59,112 nt of DNA, taken from the NCBI GenBank assembly GCA_051652245.1, contig JBOFTV010000089.1, positions 1-59,112 of the forward strand. Reading direction: 5' to 3'. Below the pieces are notes generated by a model. It was not told the DNA's origin, ran no database searches, and saw only the letters and a list, made by a program, of their open reading frames with translations. Numbering within the stretch: the first letter of the stretch is position 1; each line of letters begins with the position of its first letter. The position numbers were made by a program, and so were the translations under genes. This document shows, piece after piece, positions 1 through 8,948 of this stretch. This stretch comes from BHER01 sp051652245. Its GTDB lineage: Bacteria; Bacillota_I; Bacilli_A; Culicoidibacterales; Culicoidibacteraceae.

Positions 1-59
1 CCTGTTTATCTTTTTTTACTGATAAAATCAGGGGGATGCGACCTCATATTATAGATATA

Positions 60-80
60 AAAAAAGATGCCGGAGCATCT
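60..80 (-). terminator. Rho-independent terminator of the 88-aa gene
   Basis: On the minus strand a 6-bp stem (AGATGC/GCATCT, tetraloop) at 65-80 runs straight into a T-rich tract. It begins five bases past the stop codon of the small gene at 86-352. Confidence 0.75.
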
Positions 81-85
81 AATGA

Positions 86-352
86 TTAAAAGTCTGAAAA
101 ACCAGCTGTTTCAATAGAAACAATATCAGATATTTTGGCAATGAAATTGTCATTTGTATTTACAGTTTCGCGCCAAAAACTTATCATGATAAATGAATTT
201 TCAGTCAAAGCATCTTCCAATGTCTTTTTTATTTTATCCCAGTTATCAGCTTTTAGGTCAGTATCGTTTATTTTGAAATAACGATTGCCAACTACAATGA
301 TTGTAGGTTCGGAAGAATACTTCATCTGAATGATTAATCGGGATTTTGTCAT
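86..352 (-). CDS. Small protein of unknown function (88 aa)
   Basis: Not recognised. The evidence for a real gene is its setting: a very strong GGAGGTGA ribosome binding site about 7 nt before the ATG, an extended -10 box upstream, and a terminator just after the stop. The product is soluble-looking and about 88 residues, with alternating beta-type hydrophobic stretches (residues 5-28 and 53-83) and no signal peptide, membrane segment or zinc-binding cysteines. It diverges from rpoB. It shares no convincing similarity with the other small minus-strand gene at 12393-12698. It could be a single-domain beta-rich protein; no function is assigned. Confidence 0.7.
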   Translation of the reverse strand: MTKSRLIIQMKYSSEPTIIVVGNRYFKINDTDLKADNWDKIKKTLEDALTENSFIMISFWRETVNTNDNFIAKISDIVSIETAGFSDF

Positions 353-378
353 ATATAATCACCTCCCTCCAATTTATA

Positions 379-384
379 ATTCTA
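379..384 (-). promoter_or_regulatory. Probable extended -10 box of the 88-aa gene
   Basis: Read on the minus strand this is TGG-TAGAAT, an extended -10 box about 26 bases before the start codon at 352. I see no good -35 box 17 bases upstream. Confidence 0.4.
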
Positions 385-680
385 CCAAAATATTTAGGGG
401 AGGCATGAGTAAATTGTGCAAACAAATTTCACGATAAAAAAACATCCGATTTACATATGTATTTGTTATACGGTCCCACTCCTCTTCCATTACTACGATA
501 AAAGATACATCTTAAGAGAAATGCCCTCCCTTTTTCACAACTAATCCAACTAAGAACACAATGCCCACCTTTTTTTTTAAAAATGTCCAAGGATATCGTT
601 CCAAAAGACCTTATCTTCCAAAGATACGCCCGATATTATCATATACTGGTTGCTCCCTGAAAAAACAAAGAAGAAATTGA
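385..680. other. Non-coding stretch between the divergent genes
   Basis: About 300 bases with stop codons in every frame and no ribosome binding site in front of a plausible start. I see no tRNA, repeat array or strong hairpin here. The useful signals lie at its two edges: the promoter of the small minus-strand gene and the rpoB promoter. Confidence 0.5.
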
Positions 681-709
681 TTGTTTTTAGTCCCGATTTT
701 TGGTATAAT
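681..709 (+). promoter_or_regulatory. rpoB promoter
   Basis: A -35 box TTGTTT at 681-686, a 17-base spacer and a consensus TATAAT at 704-709 preceded by TGG (extended -10). Transcription should start near 716, giving a leader of about 100 bases before rpoB. Confidence 0.75.
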
Positions 710-740
710 TATAAAATACTTGACCCTTAAATAGGAAGAA

Positions 741-768
741 GAAGCGCTTTTCATGTAAAAAGCGTTTC
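741..768 (+). promoter_or_regulatory. Stem-loop in the rpoB leader
   Basis: Bases 741-751 pair with 758-768 over 11 positions (one G-T wobble) around a 6-base loop, followed by a moderately T-rich stretch. It sits inside the transcribed leader, between the promoter and the ribosome binding site. It could be a weak terminator or attenuator or a site for a regulatory protein; no pairing alternative was identified. Confidence 0.5.
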
Positions 769-814
769 ATTTTCATGTTTATATAGTGGTTAAATCTTAA
801 GGAGCGTGGCGTGT

Positions 815-3800
815 GTGTCAGAAAATATCATCAAGTCTGGTAGAAGAGAACGTGTAACTTTTTCTAAAATACAAACAAAATTAGAAATGCCAAATTTAAT
901 CGAAATTCAAAAGAATTCGTTTAATTGGTTTTTAGACGAAGGGGTAAAAGATGTCTTTAGAGATGTTTTTCCTATTAGCGATGTGCAAGGGATTTTACAA
1001 TTAGATTTTGTCGAACTATATATAGATGACGAAAAATATAATGTTGATCAAGCAAAAGAAAAAGATATAAACTACGCAAGACCTTTACGTGCTAAAATGC
1101 GTTTATTAAATAATGAAACCGGCGAAATAAAAGAACAAGTTGTTTTTATGGGTGAATTACCAATGATGACAGATTCGGGAACATTTATTATAAATGGTGC
1201 TGAGCGTGTTGTGGTTTCACAGCTTGTAAGGTCTCCAGGTGTTTATTATAACGAGGCAAATGAATTTTCTGAATATTCAACAGTACAGGCAACGGTGATT
1301 CCTAATAGGGGAGCATGGTTAGAATATGAGATGGATGCAAAAGGAATTGCTAATATTAGAATTGATCGAACAAGAAAATTACCGCTTACGGTGTTTTTGC
1401 GTGCTTTAGGGTTAGCAACAAATAGTCAAATATTTGATGTCTATGGACAACATCCAATATTGGAAGCTACAATGGAAAAAGACAATAAGGATGAGAGTAC
1501 ACAAGTTGCAATGCTAGAAGTCTATAAACGTCTAAGACCAGGTGAGCCACCGACAATTGAAAGTGCTAAATCTTTACTGTATTCACGGTTTTTCGATGCT
1601 AAAAGATATAATTTAGCGAAAGTTGGTCGCTATAAGGTTAATAAGAAATTAAATATCATGGACCGTATTCAAGGAAAATGGTTAGCTCAAGATGTTATCA
1701 GCGTCGATGGCGAAGTTATCGCTAAAAAAGGTGATTTTATTGATAGTGAACTAGGAGAAAAACTCGAAATTGCGTTTTCAGAAGGTGCACATACTGTTAA
1801 TTATGGTGTGATTGGAATTGATGAGAATGAAGTTGTACTACAAGAAATTCATGTCTTTGCTAGTGAAAATAAAGAAGTCGTGACTAAGGTTATTGGAACA
1901 TACAATGTCCGTGATTCAAATATTACGATAGCAGATGTTTTGGCATCTGTAAGTTATTTCTTGAATTTGATTGAAGGCGTAGGCGACTTGGATGATATTG
2001 ATCACCTTGGAAATCGTCGTATTCGTTCAGTAGGCGAATTGTTACAAAATCAATTTAGAGTTGGTTTAATTAGAATGGAACGTGTTGTGCGTGAAAGAAT
2101 GTCAATTCAAGATGTCGATGATCTTAAACCACAAACGCTAATCAATGTTCGACCGCTGTCAGCAATCATCAAAGAGTTTTTTGGGAGTTCACAATTATCA
2201 CAGTTCATGGATCAGCATAATCCACTAGCAGAGTTGACGCATAAGCGTCGTCTTTCAGCTCTTGGACCTGGTGGTTTGACGCGTGAGCGTGCCGGTTTTG
2301 AAGTTCGAGATGTACACTATACGCATTATGGTCGTATGTGTCCAATTGAAACACCAGAGGGACCAAATATTGGACTGATAAATTCATTGTCAACATATGC
2401 AAGAATTAATGAGTATGGATTTATTCAGACGCCTTTTAGGGTTGTAGACAAGGAAAATCATCAAGTAACGGATCAAATTTTATATGTTACTGCTGATCAG
2501 GAAGATCATTATGTTGTTGGTCAGGCAACATTAGATCTTGATGAAAATGGCTATATTATGAGCGATACAGTTGTGGCGCGTCATCGTGGGGAAAATATTG
2601 TTGTCCCTAAAAACGATGTGGATTTAGTCGATGTATCTCCTAAACAAATTGTGTCAGTTGCCGCATCGTGTATTCCCTTTTTGGAGCATGATGATGCATC
2701 AAGAGCATTAATGGGGGCAAACATGCAGCGTCAGGCAGTGCCTCTTATGATTCCAGAGGCTCCTTTTGTGGGAACGGGAATGGAACATATGGCGGCAAAA
2801 GACAGCGGTGTTGCTATCTTGTCAAGAATGGCAGGAATAATTGAATTCGTCGATGCTAAGAAAATTTTAATTAGAAGAGATGATAATCAAAAAATTGATG
2901 AGTATAAACTTTATAAATTCGAGCGTTCAAACCATGGGGTGAGTTATAATCATACCGCGTTAGTAAGCTTAGGTGATCATGTTGAAACAAACGAGATAAT
3001 TGCCGATGGAGCATCAATGGACAAAGGTGAGATGGCCCTAGGACGTAATGTTGTTGTGGGCTTCATGACATGGAATGGCTATAATTACGAAGATGCTGTT
3101 ATCATGAGTGAACGATTGGTTAAAGATGATGTCTATACATCAATTCATATTGAAGAATATGAAATTGAGTGCCGTGATACAAAATTAGGTGCTGAGGAAA
3201 TTACACGTGAGATACCTAATATTGGTGATAGCGCTAGAAAAGATTTAGATGTCGATGGTGTTATTAGAATTGGTGCAGAAGTTGAAGCAGGATGTATTTT
3301 AGTTGGGAAAGTAACACCTAAAGGTGTTACTGAACTTTCTCCAGAAGAGCGCCTGTTACATGCTATTTTTGGTGAAAAAGCTCGTGAAGTTCGCGATACA
3401 TCACTTAAAGTTCCTCATGGTGGAGATGGTATTGTAATCGATGTTAAGCGCTTTACAAGAGAAAAAGGTAGTGAGCTTAGCCCGGGTGTAAATGAAGTTG
3501 TTAGAGTCTATGTAGCACAGAAACGGAAGATATCTGAGGGTGATAAAATGGCGGGTAGACATGGTAATAAAGGTGTTATTTCAAGGATATTACCAGTGGA
3601 AGATATGCCCTATTTGGCAGATGGAACACCTATTGATATCATGTTAAATCCGCTTGGGGTACCATCGCGGATGAATATTGGTCAGGTATTAGAAATCCAT
3701 TTAGGTATGGCTGCTAAGAAATTAGGAATTCATATTGCAACACCTGTTTTTGACGGTTGTACACCAGAAGAAATGTTAGTTATGATGGATACTGCTGGAA

Positions 3801-4258
3801 TGGATGCCGATGGGAAAACAGAGCTATATGACGGACGAACAGGAGAAAAATTTGATAACCGTGTTTCAGTTGGTGTCATGTATATGATTAAACTTGCCCA
3901 CATGGTTGATGACAAATTACACGCCCGTTCAAATGGACCGTACTCATTGGTTACACAACAGCCATTAGGTGGAAAAGCACAATTCGGTGGACAAAGATTT
4001 GGTGAGATGGAAGTTTGGGCATTAGAAGCATACGGTGCAGCAAATACACTGCAGGAAATCCTAACAATCAAATCAGATGATATCACAGGACGTCAAAAAG
4101 CTTATGAAGCTATTATAAAAGATAAGCCAGTTCCAACGCCAGGAATTCCTGAATCATTCAGGGTTTTAGTAAAAGAATTGCAGTCTTTGGCAATTGATGT
4201 ATCAATTTATGATGATTGTGATGAATTAATTGAAATTGATAATCTAGATCAAGATTAA
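815..4258 (+). CDS. rpoB: DNA-directed RNA polymerase subunit beta
   Basis: Catalytic beta subunit of RNA polymerase; with RpoC it forms the active-site cleft. The 1147-aa product is colinear with Bacillota RpoB. The rifampicin-pocket segment (about residues 457-490) carries SSQLSQFMDQ and THKRRLSALGPGG, with the usual sensitive-type Asp, His and Ser residues in place. The C-terminal GDKMAGRHGNKG motif (about residue 908) supplies active-site and RpoC contacts. I chose the GTG at 815: the AAGGAG at 799-804 is about 10 bases upstream, whereas the in-frame GTG at 806 lies one base after it. rplL, the usual upstream neighbour, is absent; the gene has its own promoter. rpoC follows after about 135 bases. 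Confidence 0.97.
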   Translation: MSENIIKSGRRERVTFSKIQTKLEMPNLIEIQKNSFNWFLDEGVKDVFRDVFPISDVQGILQLDFVELYIDDEKYNVDQAKEKDINYARPLRAKMRLLNNETGEIKEQVVFMGELPMMTDSGTFIINGAERVVVSQLVRSPGVYYNEANEFSEYSTVQATVIPNRGAWLEYEMDAKGIANIRIDRTRKLPLTVFLRALGLATNSQIFDVYGQHPILEATMEKDNKDESTQVAMLEVYKRLRPGEPPTIESAKSLLYSRFFDAKRYNLAKVGRYKVNKKLNIMDRIQGKWLAQDVISVDGEVIAKKGDFIDSELGEKLEIAFSEGAHTVNYGVIGIDENEVVLQEIHVFASENKEVVTKVIGTYNVRDSNITIADVLASVSYFLNLIEGVGDLDDIDHLGNRRIRSVGELLQNQFRVGLIRMERVVRERMSIQDVDDLKPQTLINVRPLSAIIKEFFGSSQLSQFMDQHNPLAELTHKRRLSALGPGGLTRERAGFEVRDVHYTHYGRMCPIETPEGPNIGLINSLSTYARINEYGFIQTPFRVVDKENHQVTDQILYVTADQEDHYVVGQATLDLDENGYIMSDTVVARHRGENIVVPKNDVDLVDVSPKQIVSVAASCIPFLEHDDASRALMGANMQRQAVPLMIPEAPFVGTGMEHMAAKDSGVAILSRMAGIIEFVDAKKILIRRDDNQKIDEYKLYKFERSNHGVSYNHTALVSLGDHVETNEIIADGASMDKGEMALGRNVVVGFMTWNGYNYEDAVIMSERLVKDDVYTSIHIEEYEIECRDTKLGAEEITREIPNIGDSARKDLDVDGVIRIGAEVEAGCILVGKVTPKGVTELSPEERLLHAIFGEKAREVRDTSLKVPHGGDGIVIDVKRFTREKGSELSPGVNEVVRVYVAQKRKISEGDKMAGRHGNKGVISRILPVEDMPYLADGTPIDIMLNPLGVPSRMNIGQVLEIHLGMAAKKLGIHIATPVFDGCTPEEMLVMMDTAGMDADGKTELYDGRTGEKFDNRVSVGVMYMIKLAHMVDDKLHARSNGPYSLVTQQPLGGKAQFGGQRFGEMEVWALEAYGAANTLQEILTIKSDDITGRQKAYEAIIKDKPVPTPGIPESFRVLVKELQSLAIDVSIYDDCDELIEIDNLDQD

Positions 4259-4393
4259 TAACAATAGCACTGGAACGAAAAGTCCTACTTAAGTTAAAAG
4301 AGTAGTGAAATAAGGTACTAAGCTAATAAAAGTCATATCAAATATACACTGCTGTAAAGTTATGGCTAAGAAACTATGAAGCGAGGGAACAAA

Positions 4394-7300
4394 ATGGCAA
4401 GAAATAAATTTGATTATATACAGGTGGGGTTAGCCTCATCCGAGAAAATCCGCGAGTGGTCCTATGGGGAAGTCAAAAAGTCGGAAACAATTAACTACAG
4501 AACGTTAAAACCCGAACGGGACGGTCTGTTTTGTGAGCGAATTTTTGGTCCAACACGTGATTGGGAATGTACATGTGGTAAATACAAACGTGTTAGATAT
4601 AAAGGTATTGTCTGTGAGCGATGTGGCGTTGAGGTAACAAAATCAAGTGTCCGTCGTGAGCGAATGGGACATATCGAGCTTGCAACACCTGTTGCGCATA
4701 TCTGGTACTTTAAAGGAACACCAAACAGAATGAGCTTATTGCTCGATATTATGCCCAAACAATTAGAAGAGATTATTTATTTTATTTCGTATATTGTTGT
4801 TGATGTCAAAGATTCAAATCTAGAAGTAAAACAAATTTTAAGCGATCGTGAATATAGAATGTATTACGAGCAATATGGTGATGGCTTTAAAGCGATGATG
4901 GGTGCAGAAGCCATCAAAACATTACTTGAAGGCATTGATTTAGATGTTGAAAGTGAAACAATTCGTGAGGAATTACTGTCTGCACAAGGTCAAAAGCGGA
5001 CAAGATTAATTAGAAGATTAGAAGTAGTAGAATCATTTAGAAAATCAAATAACCGTCCTAATTGGATGATTATGGATGCTTTACCTGTAATTCCACCAGA
5101 GCTAAGACCAATGGTAGAATTAGATGGTGGTCGTTTTGCAACGTCTGATTTAAATGATTTGTATCGTCGAGTAATTGACAGAAACAATCGCTTGCATCGA
5201 TTTGAAAATAGCGCACCAAGCATTATTGTCCAAAATGAGAAAAGAATGTTACAGGAGTCTGTTGATGCTTTAATTGATAATGGCCGTCGTGGACGTGCTG
5301 TTACCGGACCAGGGAATCGACCGTTGAAATCACTTTCACACATGCTAAAAGGAAAACAAGGGCGTTTCCGTCAAAACTTACTTGGAAAACGTGTGGATTA
5401 TTCTGGGCGTTCAGTAATTGTTGTTGGTCCAACGTTAGAAATGCATCAATGTGGATTACCAAAAGATATGGCGCTAGAATTATTTAAGCCTTTTGTCATT
5501 GCGGAGTTAACAAAACAAGGTTATGCGCAGAACATTAAAGTAGCTAAACGCTTAATTGAAAGCAGAGATAAAATAGTTTATAGTGTCTTAGAAGGCGTAG
5601 TTTCTGGACATCCAGTGCTATTAAATCGAGCACCAACGCTACATCGACTAGGAATTCAGGCGTTTGAACCCCGCTTAGTTGAGGGAAAAGCAATTAGATT
5701 ACATCCACTTGTAACCACAGCATTTAATGCTGATTTTGATGGAGATCAAATGGCTGTCCATGTACCTTTATCACAAGAAGCTCAGGCTGAGGCAAGAATT
5801 CTAATGCTTGCTGCAAATAATATCTTGAACCCTAAAGATGGTAATCCAGTAGTAACGCCATCACAAGATATGGTACTTGGAAATTATTATTTAACGATGG
5901 AAAGTGTTGGCGAAGGTGAAGGACATGCATTTAGTAGTTACGAAGAGGCGCTTGTTGCCTTTCAAACGGGACAACTTGGACTCCACTCACGAATAGTACT
6001 CCCTGTTAATTCACTTAGCAAAGAGCATTTTACTGAAAAACAGAAAGAACAATTGCTTGTAACAACAATTGGAAAACTGATTTTCAATGACATTTTCCCA
6101 AAAACGATGCCTTATATAAATGATGAAGCAGATGTTGATTTAGAAAATGTTCCCGATGTTCATTTTATTTCTCGCGGGGAAAACTACAAAACATACATCC
6201 AAGATCGTCCACTATTAAAGCCTTTTAGAAAAGGAACATTAGAAAAAATAATCGCTCGTGTCTTCCGTGAATATCGGACAACAAAAACAGCAGAGATGTT
6301 AGATAAAATGAAGGACTTAGGTTTCCGTTATTCAACATCAGCAGGAATTACAGTTAGTTTTGATGATGTTGTAACAATAACAGAAGAGAAAAAAGTGATT
6401 TTAGCAGCCGCACAAATACAAGTAGACAACATCTGGGAATATTTTAATCGTGGTTTGATGACAGAATCTGAAAGACATATTCGCGTATGTCAAATATGGG
6501 AAGCTGCAAAAGATGAAATAACGGATAAACTATTACTAGAATTGGAAACAAATCATAAAGATAACCCAATTTTGATGATGCAAGAATCAGGAGCACGTGG
6601 TAATAAATCAAACTTTGCACAGCTTGCTGGTATGCGTGGTTTGATGGCTGATCCACGAGGAGAAACAATCGAGATGCCAATCCGTTCGTCATTCCGTGAT
6701 GGATTGACCGTGTTGGAGTATTTCATGTCTACACATGGGGCGCGTAAAGGTCTGACAGATACTGCATTAAAGACAGCCGATTCAGGGTACTTAACACGTC
6801 GACTAGTAGATGTTGCACAAGACATTATTGTTAGACATGAGGATTGCTTTACTGATAAGGGTATAAAAGTAATGGCTATGTCCGAAAAAGGAAAAGAAAT
6901 TGTGCCATTTATTTCGCGTATTGTTGGTCGGTATACCGCAAAATCAATTCTCGATCCAGGAACAAAAGAATTAATTATTGGTGTCGATGAAATGATTACG
7001 CCAAAAATTGCTGAAATCATTGTCCAATCAGGGATTACTGAATTAATGATTAGGTCAGTTTTAACTTGTACAGCAGATGCTGGAATTTGTCAAAAATGCT
7101 ATGGTCGAAGCTTGTCAACAGGAGAACTTGTTGAAATTGGTGAGACAGTTGGAATCATGGCAGCTCAATCAATTGGTGAGCCTGGTACACAACTTACAAT
7201 GAGAACGTTCCATACTGGGGGCGTTGCCGGAGGAGATATTACCCAAGGTCTACCACGTATCCAGGAAATATTCGAAGCAAGAAATCCAAAAGGGAAAGCT

Positions 7301-8185
7301 ATTTTAAGTGAGATTAATGGTGTCATAAAATTAATTGAAACAGTTAAAGAGAAGACAGAAGTTATCATTAAAAATGAATTTGAAGAGCGAAGCTACCCCC
7401 TACCGTTTGGTTCAAGGGTTACAGTTACCCAAGGGCAAGATATTTCAGCAGGAGAGCAACTAACAGAGGGTGTAATTGATCCGAAAGAATTACTTATTTT
7501 ATCAGGAATTGATTCTTTAAGAAATTATATGATTTTAGAAGTTCAAAAAGTATATCGACTTCAAGGAATTAACATTGAAGATAAACATATTGAAGTTATT
7601 ATTAGGCAAATGTTACAAAAAGTAAGAATAGTTGAATCGGGAGATACTGATTTACTACCAGGAACTTTAGTCGATTTAAATATTTATACAAATGAGAATA
7701 ATCTCGTCTTAGGTAGCGGCAAGAAACCAGCAGTGGCACACGGTGTGCTTTTAGGGATAACGAAGTCTTCAATTGAAACCAGTTCATTTTTATCTGCTGC
7801 CTCATTCCAAGAAACAACAAGAGTTCTTACAGATGCAGCGGTAAGAGGACGACGTGATAATTTAGTCGGACTAAAAGAAAATGTTATCATAGGACAACTT
7901 ATTCCAGCGGGAACAGGATTTACCAAATACCAAGACATTATTGTACCAGAAGTTATTATCGCTCCTGACACTGAAGATGAAGCATCAGATGAGGATGACG
8001 ATATCATTACAACATCTTCAGATGAAACAACAAATCGCTTAGAAGATTTTATGAATGAAATGAAAAAGACGATGGAAAATGCAGATGACAGCCTGTTATT
8101 TGATGCAACACTAGAGGATTTAGAAGATCTAGAAGATCTAGAAGATTTAGACTATCTAGAAGAGTTGAAAGAAACAGAAGAATAA
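4394..8185 (+). CDS. rpoC: DNA-directed RNA polymerase subunit beta'
   Basis: Beta' subunit carrying the catalytic magnesium site. Visible landmarks in the 1263-aa product are the N-terminal zinc site (C59, C61, C74, C77), the invariant NADFDGD at 445-451, and the second zinc site (C892, C899, C902 and a further Cys). The ATG at 4394 is preferred because GAGG lies 7 bases upstream; the ATG at 4376 precedes that site. The last 75 or so residues form an unusually acidic tail (Asp/Glu-rich, with a run of Leu-Glu-Asp repeats) that makes the protein longer than typical Bacillus RpoC. About 135 bases separate it from rpoB, with no clear second promoter. Confidence 0.97.
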   Translation: MARNKFDYIQVGLASSEKIREWSYGEVKKSETINYRTLKPERDGLFCERIFGPTRDWECTCGKYKRVRYKGIVCERCGVEVTKSSVRRERMGHIELATPVAHIWYFKGTPNRMSLLLDIMPKQLEEIIYFISYIVVDVKDSNLEVKQILSDREYRMYYEQYGDGFKAMMGAEAIKTLLEGIDLDVESETIREELLSAQGQKRTRLIRRLEVVESFRKSNNRPNWMIMDALPVIPPELRPMVELDGGRFATSDLNDLYRRVIDRNNRLHRFENSAPSIIVQNEKRMLQESVDALIDNGRRGRAVTGPGNRPLKSLSHMLKGKQGRFRQNLLGKRVDYSGRSVIVVGPTLEMHQCGLPKDMALELFKPFVIAELTKQGYAQNIKVAKRLIESRDKIVYSVLEGVVSGHPVLLNRAPTLHRLGIQAFEPRLVEGKAIRLHPLVTTAFNADFDGDQMAVHVPLSQEAQAEARILMLAANNILNPKDGNPVVTPSQDMVLGNYYLTMESVGEGEGHAFSSYEEALVAFQTGQLGLHSRIVLPVNSLSKEHFTEKQKEQLLVTTIGKLIFNDIFPKTMPYINDEADVDLENVPDVHFISRGENYKTYIQDRPLLKPFRKGTLEKIIARVFREYRTTKTAEMLDKMKDLGFRYSTSAGITVSFDDVVTITEEKKVILAAAQIQVDNIWEYFNRGLMTESERHIRVCQIWEAAKDEITDKLLLELETNHKDNPILMMQESGARGNKSNFAQLAGMRGLMADPRGETIEMPIRSSFRDGLTVLEYFMSTHGARKGLTDTALKTADSGYLTRRLVDVAQDIIVRHEDCFTDKGIKVMAMSEKGKEIVPFISRIVGRYTAKSILDPGTKELIIGVDEMITPKIAEIIVQSGITELMIRSVLTCTADAGICQKCYGRSLSTGELVEIGETVGIMAAQSIGEPGTQLTMRTFHTGGVAGGDITQGLPRIQEIFEARNPKGKAILSEINGVIKLIETVKEKTEVIIKNEFEERSYPLPFGSRVTVTQGQDISAGEQLTEGVIDPKELLILSGIDSLRNYMILEVQKVYRLQGINIEDKHIEVIIRQMLQKVRIVESGDTDLLPGTLVDLNIYTNENNLVLGSGKKPAVAHGVLLGITKSSIETSSFLSAASFQETTRVLTDAAVRGRRDNLVGLKENVIIGQLIPAGTGFTKYQDIIVPEVIIAPDTEDEASDEDDDIITTSSDETTNRLEDFMNEMKKTMENADDSLLFDATLEDLEDLEDLEDLDYLEELKETEE
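8111..8146 (+). repeat. 9-base tandem repeat coding for Leu-Glu-Asp units in rpoC
   Basis: Four nearly identical 9-base units (CTAGAGGAT, TTAGAAGAT, then CTAGAAGAT twice) encode four Leu-Glu-Asp triplets close to the rpoC stop codon. This unit size and identity suits slippage expansion. Confidence 0.85.
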
Positions 8186-8196
8186 ACAGATTTGCT

Positions 8197-8240
8197 AAAA
8201 AGTATGATAGTGTGCAGTGCATTGCTATCATACTTTTTTT
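8197..8240 (+). terminator. Terminator of the rpoBC operon
   Basis: A 10-bp perfect stem (8201-8210 with 8225-8234), extended by A-T pairs, ends in a run of T residues. It lies just after the rpoC stop. Confidence 0.9.
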
Positions 8241-8268
8241 AACAAAAAAAGCTTAAATATGTTAGAAT
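8239..8268 (+). promoter_or_regulatory. Probable promoter of rqcP-divIC-tilS
   Basis: TTAACA at 8239-8244, an 18-base spacer and TAGAAT at 8263-8268, about 38 bases before the rqcP start. The -35 box overlaps the T tract of the rpoC terminator. Confidence 0.5.
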
Positions 8269-8305
8269 ATATGTAGTATGGAAAAGTGGAGAAGAGGAAA
8301 AGAAA

Positions 8306-8560
8306 ATGAGAATTGATAAATTTTTGAAAGATTCCCGATTAGTAAAAAGACGAACAATTGCTAAACAAATGTGTGAAGCCAAAAAAATTGTGGTAAATGG
8401 TAAAATTGTGAAGCCCGGTTATGAAGTGCAAGTAGAAGACAAGCTGGTAGTGGAATATGCAAAAATGTTTTTGACAGTCGAGATAGTATCATTGAAAATT
8501 GCACTTAACAAGGCAACCGCATCCGAGTGCTACAGTGAAATTAGTCGCGAAATGAAATAG
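8306..8560 (+). CDS. rqcP: RqcP (YabO), S4-domain ribosome quality control factor
   Basis: Small S4 RNA-binding protein of 84 residues. The N-terminal MRIDKFLK and the RRTIAK helix followed by the VNGKIVKPG turn are the S4/Hsp15 signature. In B. subtilis the family member RqcP (YabO) binds 50S subunits carrying a peptidyl-tRNA and helps RqcH add C-terminal alanine tails to stalled chains. Both length and position match: the gene directly precedes divIC, as in the yabO-yabP-yabQ-divIC cluster, here without yabPQ. The name rests on this synteny and on length; Hsp15 of proteobacteria is longer. Confidence 0.88.
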   Translation: MRIDKFLKDSRLVKRRTIAKQMCEAKKIVVNGKIVKPGYEVQVEDKLVVEYAKMFLTVEIVSLKIALNKATASECYSEISREMK

Positions 8561-8579
8561 TGGTAGAGGAGGATGTCTA

Positions 8580-8948
8580 ATGTCTAATAAAAAGCTTGAA
8601 AATAAGAACGAAAAGCAGAAGAAATATTCTGTCCATAAAGGAATTAGGCGCAGAATTATCTTGTGGCTTTGCTTGTTTGGTGCTATTTTTTCAATATCAA
8701 TATTTTATATTTCGCAGGCTATCTTTACTGTAGTAGAATCAAAACAAACGCTGCAGGAGAAAAATATTATTCTAGAACAGCAGCGCCAGCGGCAAAGCGT
8801 ATTAGAAAGTGATTTAGAAAAATTAGATGATCCCGAGTTTGTAAAACAATATGCGCGCGAGAAGTTTTTTTACACTAGTGAGGATGAAATACTTTTTAAA
8901 TTACCGAAAGAGGCTGAACGAAATGAAACAACAACAAAAAATAGGTGA
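8580..8948 (+). CDS. divIC: Septum formation initiator DivIC (FtsB family)
   Basis: Bitopic division protein of 122 residues that pairs with FtsL and FtsQ/DivIB to activate septal peptidoglycan synthesis. It has a basic cytoplasmic N-terminus, one membrane segment (about residues 25-47), then a coiled coil rich in Glu, Gln and Leu (about 54-85) and the family's ARE-FY-DEILFKLP ending (about 97-112). GAGGAGG lies 7 bases before the ATG. Its 3' end overlaps tilS by 26 bases, which suggests coupled translation. Confidence 0.9.
   Translation: MSNKKLENKNEKQKKYSVHKGIRRRIILWLCLFGAIFSISIFYISQAIFTVVESKQTLQEKNIILEQQRQRQSVLESDLEKLDDPEFVKQYAREKFFYTSEDEILFKLPKEAERNETTTKNR

Noticed and set aside
8851..8922. 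Upstream extension of the tilS frame inside divIC
   Set aside because: The PP-loop would lie too far in, and AAAGAGG fits the ATG at 8923.
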